A DNA stretch of 8,249 nucleotides from CAZPLZ01 sp964587525 (GCA_964587525.1 CAZPLZ010000149.1:1-8249), one strand, 5' to 3'; numbered from the stretch's first letter, positions 1 to 8,037 are shown. A program made the numbers and translations. The notes: generated by a model from the letters alone, not told the origin.

Positions 1-1510
1 GCCCGCTGATGTACTCGAAAGACGAAGCACCCGAGTTGATCTCGAGTGCCGGTGTGACGCTGGTCACGGTCGCCGCTCCTGTGTTGGCCACGGACAGCAC
101 GATCTCCACCCATTCACCGACCGGTGCGCGCGATGGCACTACGGAGACATCTCCGATGAGAATGTCCTGGACAAATTCAACCTTATCCACCCACCCCGCA
201 TCAGTACCAGACGAAATGCTGAAGTCCTTGGCATACACCCATCTCAGGGTGTGCCCCCCAGACGGGATAGCATATGTTTGAAGTGTCCAATCCACCTCAC
301 CACTGATTCGACCGGGCTGTAGAACCCCGTCAATCTCAAACGAGAGATAGTCAAAATTTAACTCCGAGGACACTTTCCAATAAAACGTCAGTGTACCGGC
401 TCCCGTGACGGTCGTTGACAGATACGTGCTTTGACCGTCCGTAATCACCCCGCTCTGCGCCGCATCACCGTCAAAGAAAGACGTCACATTTTGATAAAAC
501 CAGTTCGCATCACCTCCGGTCGTCCAAGTAAGCGTCGAGTTATCAACCGCCGTAGCTAATGTCGGAGGGCATCCTCGCTGATTATCCGAAAGGACCCCGG
601 ATGCGTCTTCCCCTCCCAGGACATAGAGACAGCCGTTAACGTTTGCCATGCGAGCGTCCCAGGTCGCCGTGATCATATTGGATCTGGTTGCCCAGGTATT
701 AGCGGCAGGATCGTACTCCTCCACCGTTGCAAGATCAGAGCTACCAACCCCCCCTCCAACTGCATAGAGTTGGTTACCGATAGCGCTCACTTCAACTCCG
801 AACCGCGCCGTGGGCATATTGGCCTTGACTGCCCAACTGTCGGCCACTGGATCGTACTCGTGTACCCAATCAAGGTAGCCAAAGCCGGGGCTGATGTTGT
901 AACCACCGATCACGTATAGTTTGTCATTCACCACACCAACATCGTGCGCGTATCTTCTCCCTGGCATAGGGGCCTTTGATGTCCAAGTATCGGCCACCGG
1001 GTCATACATCTCAACAACATCAGTGTCAGTGAAGGGGGAACCCGGTACAGATCCTCCGGTGACATAGATTTTTCCGTTGATTACACCAGCACGTGTTCCA
1101 GCTCGTGGAGTGGGCATTACCACTTTGGTCGCCCAAGTATCTGTGGCGGGATCATATTCCTCAACAGTATTCAGAAAGTTAGTTCCGTCATAGCCGCCCA
1201 TGAGATAGATTTTTCCATTGACAACAGCTTCCGCCATTCCTGCCCGTGCTGTAGGCATGGGATTTTTGGTCGTCCAGGTATTGCTAACTGGATCGTACTC
1301 CTCAACAACCGTAAGCCATGAAGACCCACTCTTACCCCCGATTGCATAAATCTTGCCATTGACAACCGCAGCCGTATGTCCGCCTCGCGCTGTGGGCATG
1401 TTGGCCATCGCTGTCCATACGAAGTCTGAGGCCAAAGCACGAGAACATAGGTACAGGAGAAAAAGTGTAGTTAGCGACAAAGCTATCAGTCTCGGGCGAA
1501 GGGTCTTCAC
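1..1510 (-). CDS. Secreted kelch-repeat protein with beta-sandwich and CARDB-like modules (partial, C-terminus off the window)
   Basis: The frame is open for 503 codons to the left edge, with no stop. From a GTG start at 1510, residues 1-27 form a signal peptide: basic VKTLRPR, a hydrophobic core, then ALA before SDF. Residues 28 to about 310 hold about six kelch repeats, each with MPTAR-like, VNGKIY-like, GG and EYDP..(N/D)TW signatures. The sixth is degenerate and lacks the closing EYDP. This predicts a beta-propeller, typically used for protein or glycan binding. Residues about 317-447 look like a beta-sandwich of the kind found in extracellular proteins (TLTFYWKVSSE, later WVDKVEF). From about residue 450 a CARDB-like module begins (VGEWVEIVLSVANTGAATV), resembling the three CARDB-like repeats of the upstream giant protein. 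It lies directly downstream of that gene in the same orientation, so co-transcription is likely. An in-frame ATG at 1552 would add 14 residues before the signal peptide and lacks a good Shine-Dalgarno. The ligand is unknown. Confidence 0.88.
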   Translation of the reverse strand, partial: MKTLRPRLIALSLTTLFLLYLCSRALASDFVWTAMANMPTARGGHTAAVVNGKIYAIGGKSGSSWLTVVEEYDPVSNTWTTKNPMPTARAGMAEAVVNGKIYLMGGYDGTNFLNTVEEYDPATDTWATKVVMPTPRAGTRAGVINGKIYVTGGSVPGSPFTDTDVVEMYDPVADTWTSKAPMPGRRYAHDVGVVNDKLYVIGGYNISPGFGYLDWVHEYDPVADSWAVKANMPTARFGVEVSAIGNQLYAVGGGVGSSDLATVEEYDPAANTWATRSNMITATWDARMANVNGCLYVLGGEDASGVLSDNQRGCPPTLATAVDNSTLTWTTGGDANWFYQNVTSFFDGDAAQSGVITDGQSTYLSTTVTGAGTLTFYWKVSSELNFDYLSFEIDGVLQPGRISGEVDWTLQTYAIPSGGHTLRWVYAKDFSISSGTDAGWVDKVEFVQDILIGDVSVVPSRAPVGEWVEIVLSVANTGAATVTSVTPALEINSGASSFEYISG

Positions 1511-1520
1511 CGCTACATTT

Positions 1521-1528
1521 CTCCCTTC
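1521..1528 (-). promoter_or_regulatory. Ribosome binding site for the kelch gene
   Basis: On the minus strand GAAGGGAG sits 10 bases before the GTG at 1510. It favours that start over the in-frame ATG at 1552, which is preceded only by GAGCCGGTGGC. The GTG start also puts the signal peptide right at the N-terminus. The ribosome site lies only about 35 bases after the stop of the upstream gene, which fits an operon. Confidence 0.5.
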
Positions 1529-1561
1529 TTCAATCACATCGATGTTATTCATGCCACCGGC

Positions 1562-4500
1562 TCATCGTATCAACCCGAATTTACCTTTGAGGTGTTTTTT
1601 CCCGCCACGCCCATCTGGCCACTCGACAGCGTACAGATAAATTCCCGGAGCTGCCGGGGAGCCCTGTTCGTTATACCCATCCCACTCCAGCCGGTGTTTC
1701 ACCGGTCTGGCCAGCCGCCTGATCTCCACCCCCGTGAGCGTGAAAATGCTGACCACGGCCTCATCATGCAGGCCGGTGAATTTCAGGGTACCCCGGACCG
1801 CCTCACTTGGTTCGTACGGATTCGGAAACACACGCAGAATGAGCGGCGGCTCACGCACGGTGAGTGATGTGGAGGCAGACCCCCTCACCACGGAGGTCCC
1901 GCATGTTATCCCTTGAGCGGTCAGGGTGAACGTGATGGAGCCGCTGTCGAGAAGCGTGTAGGTCCAGGTAAAGGTCTGGGCGGTTCCAGGCGCCAGCGTG
2001 ACCGGCCCGGATGGAAGAGGACCGGTTTCAGCCATGACCAGGCCCGCGCCAGGCCCGATGGCCGCCGCAGGCACAATCCCCGTGGCAGGCTGGCCGCCAG
2101 TGTTGGTCACGGTGAGCGTGACCTCAACAGTCTGGTCCTCAACGGCGGTTGCTGGTGACGAAGCTGACGCCCTTAGGATCGCGGGCTCTTGAACGGTCAC
2201 GGCGCTGGACCACAGCGGCATGGGCGGAAGCGGAACGCCGCTGTTCCCATCGTTCCCGCCCACCGTCGTGGTGAACGTCACCATCCCTACGGAGGCGCCC
2301 GTGTATGTCCACGTGAAGATCTTCACTTCCCTACCCGCAAGACTCACCGGCATCCCCGGCGTTGGCCCATCCACATAGCTCGCACTGCCGCTTCCCGTCA
2401 GCAGGAACGGCTCGGCCTTCATCCCCGTAGCCCTCGCCTCCCCTATATTCATCACCACCACGGTCACCAGCAAATTCTGGCCCACACACACCGTTGAGGG
2501 TGTTACCACCAATTCCGCCGACAGCGCTGCCGGTGTCTGCACCGTCGTTGACACCGTCGCTGCTGCCAGGAGCGGCGCGCCCCCGCATGGCGGTCCCGTA
2601 GCCGTGACCGTGAAAGAAACCAATCCTGACCCGGAGGCTGAGTACATCCACACAAATGTCGTCGCGTTGCCAGGCGTCAGCGTCACCGGCCCTGGAGGCA
2701 ACGGACCAGACTGGAGAGACACCAGCGCCGCCCCTGGCCCGACTGCAATTGAGGGCTGGACATCCGCCACCTCCCCTCCTGTGTTTGTCGCCGTTAAGGT
2801 GACGGCGAACCACTGGCCCACCGTCACGAAGGCCGGCGAGGCCCCCTGAGCGACCAGCAGCGGCGGCACCGTGAAGCTGGTCTGGTTCGTGGTCAGCAAC
2901 GTCGCACCGCACACCGTACTCACCTCGATATACGCCTCGTTCGGTACCACCGTGGTCACGCACACTGCCCCCACCGTCCCCGTGATCGTGAATGTGTAGC
3001 TTTGACCCGGCTTAAAGCTCAGCGGCGCGCTATTGCTCCATCCGTACCATGTTCCGCTCGAAACTTGGGCCGGCCCCAGCGAAGTGAACCCAGCCGGCTG
3101 ATCCCGCACCAACACCCTCACCACCGGCGACACCGTGTCCGTCACCATCAGGTTTTCAACCGTTGCACCTCCCGTGTTGGTCACCACGATCTGGTACGTC
3201 ACCGGATCGCCCACCCCGCCGGTGGTCACCTGCTCTGCCACCACCGCAACGCCCAGTGGCTGCACGATGAAGCTGACCTGGTTCGTAACGCTACCTGTCG
3301 CGCTGCATATCGTGCTCGCCTCGATATACGCCTCGTTCGGCACCACCGTGGACATGCACACCAAGCCCAACGTCCCCGTTATGGTGAAGGTGAAGCTCAT
3401 CCCCGGCGTCATGTTCAAGCTGCTTCCGCTCCACGTATAGTGCGTGCCGCTGCTCAACTGGGACACCGAAGGCGTCCCCATCACCGCCGGCTCCTGCGTC
3501 GTCACCGACATCACAATGGACGGCACCGTGTCCGTCACCACAAGGTTTTCAACTATCGCACTCCCCGTGTTGGTCACCACGATCCGGTACAGCACCGGCT
3601 CACCCTCCTTACCGATTTGCAACTGCTCCGTCACCACCGAAATGGACTGCGGCTCCACCGTGAAGCTGGTCTGGTTCGTAATCATGGTCGTCGTGGTGCA
3701 CACATCTCTCGCCTCAATGGACGCCACGTTGCTCACGAGAGTCTGCACACACACCACGCCCACTGTTCCTGTCACGGTGAAGGTGAAGCTTTCACCCGGC
3801 GTCATGTTCAACCCCGTCGCGGTCCACTCATAGCGCGTCCCACCTGGGACGTCCGTCGGACCCACCACGATAAACGCAGGATCCTGGTCCGTCGCCGTCC
3901 CCGTCACAATAGGAGAGACCATATCCGTCACCACCAGGTTTTCAACCGTCGAGCTCCCCGTGTTGGTCACCACGATCCGGTACAGCACCGGCTCACCAAC
4001 GCCGCCTATGGTCACCTGCTCCTTCACCACCGAAATTTCCAGCGGCCACACCGGCAGTGATGGATCCACGATCGTGATGTCCCGCGTTACGCTGGCCCGT
4101 GGCTGGGGCACGCCTCCGATGTTCATGTAGTCCATAAGCGCTATGTTCGACACCGTGGTGACAGTGCACTGCGGCGAAAGAGCTTTCATGATCAGCGTCA
4201 CCTCGCCCGACTCCCCGGGGCTGATCGACCCCAAGTCCCAGTAGACCTGCGTGTTGCTGTTCCGGAGATTTCCCGTACCGGTGTGGGAGTCGTACTCGAC
4301 GCCAGGAGGAAACGGAACCCACAGACCTACTTTAAAGGCGTCGCCGGTCCCGGTATTGCTGTAAAGAATCGCGTACGTAATCAGATCGCCCGGCAGGTAA
4401 GACATCTGGTCCGTGGTCATCTTAACCTCCATGACCGCCTGGACAACTTGAACGCAGGACGGATTGCTTCTCACCCTCGGCTTCGCCACCGGCACCAGGT

Positions 4501-6571
4501 TGGTGTAATCCGCCTCCGCGTAGTTGGAACAGCTAAAGTCAGCGGTGGCGATGACCGTGGCATACACCTCGGTAAACTGGCTCGCCGAAAGCGGGGGAAC
4601 CCTCCAGAGCGTCATGACCCCATCGAACCAGCACGTGCTCCCCCCCGAGCAACTCACAAAGAGCGCGCCGGGCGGGAGCGAGTCCCACACGGTGATGTTC
4701 ACCGCCGCCACCCCGCCGGTATTGGTCAGGGTGAGCCGGTACGTCTCCGTGCTGTCCTGGCCGACCGGATCGTGTGCGGCTTCCTTGACCAGTTGCAGGG
4801 AGGGTTCGTCCACCCTCACACACACCTCGTTGGGGCTCACTGGTCCTCTCTTGACCCCCACCCGGTTTTCATAATCGAGCGTTGCCACATTGCAGACAGG
4901 AGGCCCGGTGCTATACACCGTCCCGGTGAAGGACACGTACACGTTTTCTCCTGTATCCACCCTCGGGATGAACCATTCCAATTGATTGCTGGCCGAGTCA
5001 TACCAACACGTACCCCCCAGCGATACCGCACAAGACAGGTAACTCAACCCCGCCGGCAGGGTGTCCCATACGGTGAGGTTCAGCGCGGTGTCGGTGCCGG
5101 TGTTGGTAAACGAAAATAGGTACGTCAGTTCGCCCCCGGTCGAAACCGCCTCCGCGCTCGCATATTGGGCCGCTTCAACTTTAATCTCTGGCTGGGCAAG
5201 ACGCACATCGATGCAGTCGTCATTCGTGTAGAACGTTGTGCAGGAGAAGGCATTCGTGTAACTCCCCATGGCGCAGTTGCCCTTGATTTCTTTCCCGATG
5301 CTTGTGATATCCACCGTCACGGACAAACCGCCTTTGATGCTATCGGCTGGAACCGGTGGCACATCCCAGACGACGATCCTGGTGGCGGGGTCGTACGTGC
5401 ACGGGGGAACGCTGGCGGCGCAACTTACGAAGTCCACATCTGCCGGAAGGGTGTCCCAAATGGTGACGTTAAGCGCCTGGGCGCAACCCTGGTTGACGAG
5501 CTGGTATGTGTATGTGAACCGTCCTTGTTCCGGCACCGGATTCGTAACCGCTCTTACCAAGAACCATGGGCGTTTTTCTCCGGTTGTGGGATTAATCTGG
5601 CCCAGCCAGGGCTCAGCGAATTCCGTTTCCGCATCAACCATCAAGGTGGTGGACCCTGCAACACTGGGGTCCCACGTGAAATTCATCACCCCAACATTGA
5701 GCCCGATGGTATCGCAGGTGGAAGGTGTATCCACGGTCACCTCGACGTACGTGGTCGCGCCCGGAGGAACATGGGGCACCGAAAGCCATGAGACCACGTT
5801 TCCATCGATCCCGCAGGGCGGCTGACAGACCGGGTTGCTCACCTCCGGCGGCAAGGTATCCCACAGACGGATATTCCAGGCGGTGGTTTCGGTCTTGTTC
5901 ACGATGTCCAGCGTGTACGTGACCGGGTCGCCTCGCTCCAGGCACGGTTGAGGACGGACGAATTTTCTGAAATACAATTGGCACCTGACATCAACCAAGC
6001 CACTCGCGGCAGTTAACTGGGGCATGGGCTCCCCCGAACTGTTCTGATAATCCGCTAACGCTATGTTGTAGACAACGTCCTTGCTCCCGTTCATCGTCAC
6101 GAGGAAGCTAACGCTCCCTCCCTCGCCGGGTAACACCTCGCCAATGGTCCACTCGACCATAGGCCCGCCTATGACTATTCCTCCATCCAGTGGTTCGAGG
6201 TTTTCGGCGCCAGCCGGGAGGGGGTTCTTGATGACTAGGTTCAGCACACGTTCGGTGCAAATGTTCTGGTACGTGATGGTGTATGTCACCTTTTCGCTAC
6301 AGAATACATCGGTGGGGCTGGCGTACGAGTTCAACGTGAGATGCCGGACCCGGTTTCCCGTTGCCGAGGCCGTAAAGGAAAAATCGTCCGCAAAGTTGGT
6401 CGCCGAGACATAGTTGATGGTCAAGGCATCCCACGGCGCGCCGGTATCCACTTCTGTCCGGAAACGCAGGTACCCGGACTTGCCCGGTGCCACCCGGTTC
6501 ACGACCCAACGAAGGAAGAGCGGACTCCCGGCCCCATCAGGCGCCTCGCCGTCCGTCCATGGCCCGCTATT
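1562..6571 (-). CDS. Giant secreted DUF11/CARDB repeat protein, 3' portion after the frameshift, with FlgD-like C-terminal domain
   Basis: This is the continuation of the gene starting at 7700. It is open from 6595; its first ATG is at 6502, but no signal peptide follows it and the upstream residues complete a DUF11-like domain, so it is not an independent gene. In restored numbering (residue 377 at base 6571, 2045 residues in all) it encodes the second half of the first DUF11 unit, six further DUF11-like units to about residue 1220, three 131-residue DUF11 units (1221-1613), three CARDB-like repeats (1614-1952) and a C-terminal domain (1953-2045). DUF11 hallmarks include TYxxxxxNTG, WDTLP and (I)xPGxS. 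Many units carry paired cysteines, as expected for exported domains. The C-terminal domain has VFPNPYEP, a WDGYN.QG core, GIYLYAV and a final GKFGLIR, like FlgD-like or type IX sorting-like tails. The likely role is a surface stalk or adhesin; secretion by a type IX-like route is inferred. Confidence 0.88.
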   Translation of the reverse strand, partial: NSGPWTDGEAPDGAGSPLFLRWVVNRVAPGKSGYLRFRTEVDTGAPWDALTINYVSATNFADDFSFTASATGNRVRHLTLNSYASPTDVFCSEKVTYTITYQNICTERVLNLVIKNPLPAGAENLEPLDGGIVIGGPMVEWTIGEVLPGEGGSVSFLVTMNGSKDVVYNIALADYQNSSGEPMPQLTAASGLVDVRCQLYFRKFVRPQPCLERGDPVTYTLDIVNKTETTAWNIRLWDTLPPEVSNPVCQPPCGIDGNVVSWLSVPHVPPGATTYVEVTVDTPSTCDTIGLNVGVMNFTWDPSVAGSTTLMVDAETEFAEPWLGQINPTTGEKRPWFLVRAVTNPVPEQGRFTYTYQLVNQGCAQALNVTIWDTLPADVDFVSCAASVPPCTYDPATRIVVWDVPPVPADSIKGGLSVTVDITSIGKEIKGNCAMGSYTNAFSCTTFYTNDDCIDVRLAQPEIKVEAAQYASAEAVSTGGELTYLFSFTNTGTDTALNLTVWDTLPAGLSYLSCAVSLGGTCWYDSASNQLEWFIPRVDTGENVYVSFTGTVYSTGPPVCNVATLDYENRVGVKRGPVSPNEVCVRVDEPSLQLVKEAAHDPVGQDSTETYRLTLTNTGGVAAVNITVWDSLPPGALFVSCSGGSTCWFDGVMTLWRVPPLSASQFTEVYATVIATADFSCSNYAEADYTNLVPVAKPRVRSNPSCVQVVQAVMEVKMTTDQMSYLPGDLITYAILYSNTGTGDAFKVGLWVPFPPGVEYDSHTGTGNLRNSNTQVYWDLGSISPGESGEVTLIMKALSPQCTVTTVSNIALMDYMNIGGVPQPRASVTRDITIVDPSLPVWPLEISVVKEQVTIGGVGEPVLYRIVVTNTGSSTVENLVVTDMVSPIVTGTATDQDPAFIVVGPTDVPGGTRYEWTATGLNMTPGESFTFTVTGTVGVVCVQTLVSNVASIEARDVCTTTTMITNQTSFTVEPQSISVVTEQLQIGKEGEPVLYRIVVTNTGSAIVENLVVTDTVPSIVMSVTTQEPAVMGTPSVSQLSSGTHYTWSGSSLNMTPGMSFTFTITGTLGLVCMSTVVPNEAYIEASTICSATGSVTNQVSFIVQPLGVAVVAEQVTTGGVGDPVTYQIVVTNTGGATVENLMVTDTVSPVVRVLVRDQPAGFTSLGPAQVSSGTWYGWSNSAPLSFKPGQSYTFTITGTVGAVCVTTVVPNEAYIEVSTVCGATLLTTNQTSFTVPPLLVAQGASPAFVTVGQWFAVTLTATNTGGEVADVQPSIAVGPGAALVSLQSGPLPPGPVTLTPGNATTFVWMYSASGSGLVSFTVTATGPPCGGAPLLAAATVSTTVQTPAALSAELVVTPSTVCVGQNLLVTVVVMNIGEARATGMKAEPFLLTGSGSASYVDGPTPGMPVSLAGREVKIFTWTYTGASVGMVTFTTTVGGNDGNSGVPLPPMPLWSSAVTVQEPAILRASASSPATAVEDQTVEVTLTVTNTGGQPATGIVPAAAIGPGAGLVMAETGPLPSGPVTLAPGTAQTFTWTYTLLDSGSITFTLTAQGITCGTSVVRGSASTSLTVREPPLILRVFPNPYEPSEAVRGTLKFTGLHDEAVVSIFTLTGVEIRRLARPVKHRLEWDGYNEQGSPAAPGIYLYAVEWPDGRGGKKHLKGKFGLIR
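1844..2860 (-). repeat. Three CARDB-like repeats of about 112-115 codons
   Basis: Three consecutive units cover restored residues 1614-1952. The NTGG-type turn (NTGGEVADV, NIGEARATG, NTGGQPATG) starts at 2785, 2449 and 2104, giving spacings of 336 and 345 bases. Each unit has a TVGQ-like strand, a GPLPPGPVTL-like loop and a TFxWTY strand ending in FTxTxxG. Units one and three resemble each other more than the middle one (GPLPPGPVTLTPG against GPLPSGPVTLAPG). The family assignment to CARDB is by pattern only. A fourth relative begins near base 160 in the kelch gene. Confidence 0.75.
2861..4039 (-). repeat. Three tandem 393-bp units encoding 131-residue DUF11 domains
   Basis: The same landmark (GTGTTGGTCACCACGAT on the plus strand) recurs at 3174, 3567 and 3960, exactly 393 bases apart each time. 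The units (about 4039-3647, 3646-3254 and 3253-2861) share GEPVLYRIVVTNTG or close variants, VENLVVTDTV, NMTPGxSFTFTxTGT, and a final NQTSFTV. Length is kept to the base while the middles (for example 'DQDPAFIVV' against 'TQEPAVMGT') have diverged. This points to tandem duplication of a whole domain plus linker, followed by drift without indels. Confidence 0.9.
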
Positions 6572-6595
6572 AGGTGGTGGCCCAGGACCTTGACT
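6569..6595 (-). other. Single-base frameshift splitting one DUF11-like domain
   Basis: The 5' frame ends SRSWATT then TAA at 6572-6570. The downstream frame has its own stop (TGA) at 6598-6596, so the switch must fall between about 6595 and 6573. Skipping the T at 6572 restores SWATT-NSGPWTDGEAPDG and then LRWVVNRVAPGKSGYLRF, which reads as a smooth domain. The span from 7700 to 1562 is 6139 bases, that is 3 x 2046 plus 1, consistent with exactly one extra base. A sequencing or assembly error or a recent mutation is more likely than programmed shifting, because no obvious slippery heptamer or RF2-type site is visible. Confidence 0.82.
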
Positions 6596-7700
6596 TCAGC
6601 ATGGGGGTACCCGCAGCGTCAGGCTGGGCAAAAAATTCGAGGAGCGGGCTTCGGTAGACCAATACACCTGGCATGGTGTCCGTGATGGTCAGATCGTAAC
6701 TCGTGTCATCCCCCACGTTGCTCCAGGACACGGTGTAGGTAAGATCATCCCCGCCGCACACATCGGCCATGGTCGAAACGTCTTTCTTGAGCACCGGCAC
6801 GGCGCATTTCAACGCCGTCTCGTGGGTGGTGACATACTGCGTGAATGTCTGGCTCTCGCCCGACTGGAGTTGAAGCGTCGAGGAAAAACCCCAAAAGTAA
6901 ACGATCGCGCTGTCATCTACACCACCGGTATTACTGAAGGACCAGGCGGTATTTTTTGCTTCAGACCACGCCGCAAAGCGCAACTCATCCGGCGCCGTGG
7001 GTGAGGTGAGCGACAGACACAGGGTGCCGCGGGTTACGGTGCCGAAGACTTCGAAAGATGGGGAAAGGTCGGAGTCTGCCGCTTGGTAACGTAAGAAGGC
7101 CGGATCGGGGAAATCGGTGAAGTCCTGGGTAAAGTTGCCATCAGGAGCTCTCGTTCGGAAAAATACGTTGTCTATCGTGTCCACTGTCCAGTCCCAGAGA
7201 TAGCGCAGTCCAAAATCAAGAGGAGGGGAAGCCGGCTTGTTTTCCACCACCACCGTATGCTGGACTGCGGTCTTTTCGATGACCGAACCGATCACTTTGA
7301 CTTCCTGGATGACGTAAAAATTAGGCAGTTCATACCTAACCCGGAATCCTGTGCCAAGATTCTGGATCGTCGCGGGATCGGCATGGGGATTCATGCGCTG
7401 GACCGTGTATCCCGGCAGCCCGGTCTCACTAATGGGGAGATGGGTGTTCACCCACATCACTTTTGAATTGCCATCGTCCGCGCGCACCGTGATGTAGCTA
7501 GTGCCGACCGTGGGGAAGAACACGTTTTTATCGGGACTCGGGTGGTTTTGTCCGGTCTTTACCGTGAAGAGGCCGATTCTGTCTTGAGCGTCCTCCATCC
7601 GGATGGTGAGATACCCGTTGGTGGCTTCCCGAATGCCCATGGCCACACCAGCCATAAGACACAGCGGCAGCGCGAGGCACAAACCCCATCGGTGCGCCAT
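6570..7700 (-). CDS. Giant secreted DUF11/CARDB repeat protein, 5' portion: signal peptide, N-terminal module, half of the first DUF11 domain
   Basis: These 376 codons begin with a signal peptide (MAHRWG, then a hydrophobic stretch to about residue 22, VAMG before IREA). Residues about 23-295 form a beta-rich module: NGYLTIRMED, GTSYITVRADD, FYVIQEVKVIG, GLRYLWDWTVD, then a closing GESQTFTQYVTTHE. From memory, similar modules precede CARDB or DUF11 repeats in other large secreted proteins; I know no assigned activity. From about residue 300 a DUF11-like domain starts (DDLTYTVSWSNVGDDTSYDLTITDTMPG) and is cut by TAA, while its other half follows in the next frame. The ATG at 7700 is preceded by a purine-rich GAGGGGGAAG (weak Shine-Dalgarno, about 6 bases away). 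If the frameshift is real, a secreted fragment of about 350 residues would be made without stalk or sorting tail. The gene starts 60 bases after the XRE gene stops. Confidence 0.87.
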   Translation of the reverse strand: MAHRWGLCLALPLCLMAGVAMGIREATNGYLTIRMEDAQDRIGLFTVKTGQNHPSPDKNVFFPTVGTSYITVRADDGNSKVMWVNTHLPISETGLPGYTVQRMNPHADPATIQNLGTGFRVRYELPNFYVIQEVKVIGSVIEKTAVQHTVVVENKPASPPLDFGLRYLWDWTVDTIDNVFFRTRAPDGNFTQDFTDFPDPAFLRYQAADSDLSPSFEVFGTVTRGTLCLSLTSPTAPDELRFAAWSEAKNTAWSFSNTGGVDDSAIVYFWGFSSTLQLQSGESQTFTQYVTTHETALKCAVPVLKKDVSTMADVCGGDDLTYTVSWSNVGDDTSYDLTITDTMPGVLVYRSPLLEFFAQPDAAGTPMLKSRSWATT

Positions 7701-7760
7701 TGGCTACTTCCCCCTCACCGACTCCTGCTCGGCAGTCCCGTGCGTCTCAGGGTGTCCCGA

Positions 7761-8027
7761 TCAGCGCTCAGAACTGGATGTTGGTCGTGCTTGCTTCATA
7801 GGTTCGATCGAGAGCCGCCAGCCAAGCGCACTGGCAATCCGCTCAATCGTGTAGAGCGTCGGGTTGCCATCAGGCCGCTCCACCTGGGCAATGGCGGACT
7901 GGGTGACAGAGAGCCGTTGCGCGAGTTCCTCCTGGGTCACGCCAACCTCTCTCCTTGCCACCGCAAGTTGAGTTTGCACTCTCACATGCCCGTTCAAAGA
8001 CCTGCGACGCGGGTATCCCTTCTTCAT
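7761..8027 (-). CDS. XRE-family helix-turn-helix protein, HigA antitoxin-like
   Basis: The product is 88 residues. A single HTH domain occupies about residues 17-75: helix TQEELAQRL (31-39), recognition helix TQSAIAQVE (42-50), then NPTLYTIERIASALGWRLSIE (55-75). This pattern is typical of XRE regulators and of HigA-type antitoxins, whose HTH binds the operator of their own operon. The N-terminal 15 residues are basic (MKKGYPRRR). The start at 8027 is chosen because AAGGAGG lies 10 bases upstream; a longer in-frame reading to 8150 has no such site. No RelE/HigB toxin is visible on either side: upstream are 222 bases with a hairpin and downstream is the giant secreted gene. It may be an orphan regulator, possibly acting on its own promoter or on the downstream gene (inference). 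Confidence 0.88.
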   Translation of the reverse strand: MKKGYPRRRSLNGHVRVQTQLAVARREVGVTQEELAQRLSVTQSAIAQVERPDGNPTLYTIERIASALGWRLSIEPMKQARPTSSSER

Positions 8028-8037
8028 GTTTGTGTTA

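Noticed and set aside
1171..1440. 89-codon minus-strand frame
   Set aside because: Out-of-phase shadow of the kelch gene, whose own frame is open through the whole stretch with clear kelch motifs.
1426..1510. Possible lipoprotein signal (LYLC) in the kelch protein
   Set aside because: The residue before Cys is Leu, which does not fit a lipobox, and a good signal peptidase I site (ALA before SDF) follows.
2331..2963. 210-codon minus-strand frame overlapping the CARDB-like repeats
   Set aside because: It is an out-of-phase reading of the real coding sequence, Gly/Arg-rich, with no domain pattern.
2861..4039. Regular spacing that could suggest a CRISPR or satellite array
   Set aside because: Units of 393 bases keep one open frame and encode DUF11 domains; there are no short direct repeats with unique spacers.
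3002..4060. 352-codon plus-strand open frame, rich in His and Arg
   Set aside because: It is antisense to the 393-bp tandem array; its repeats mirror the array and its composition (HH, RH runs) is an artefact of the opposite strand.
4283..5791. Two plus-strand open frames over 200 codons (4283-5119 and 5165-5791)
   Set aside because: Both are antisense to well-supported DUF11 repeats and show no recognisable motifs.
7720..7737. Small hairpin (CTGC-TCG-GCAG) in the 60-base gap before the giant gene
   Set aside because: Only a 4-bp stem with no T-run; too weak to call a terminator or operator.
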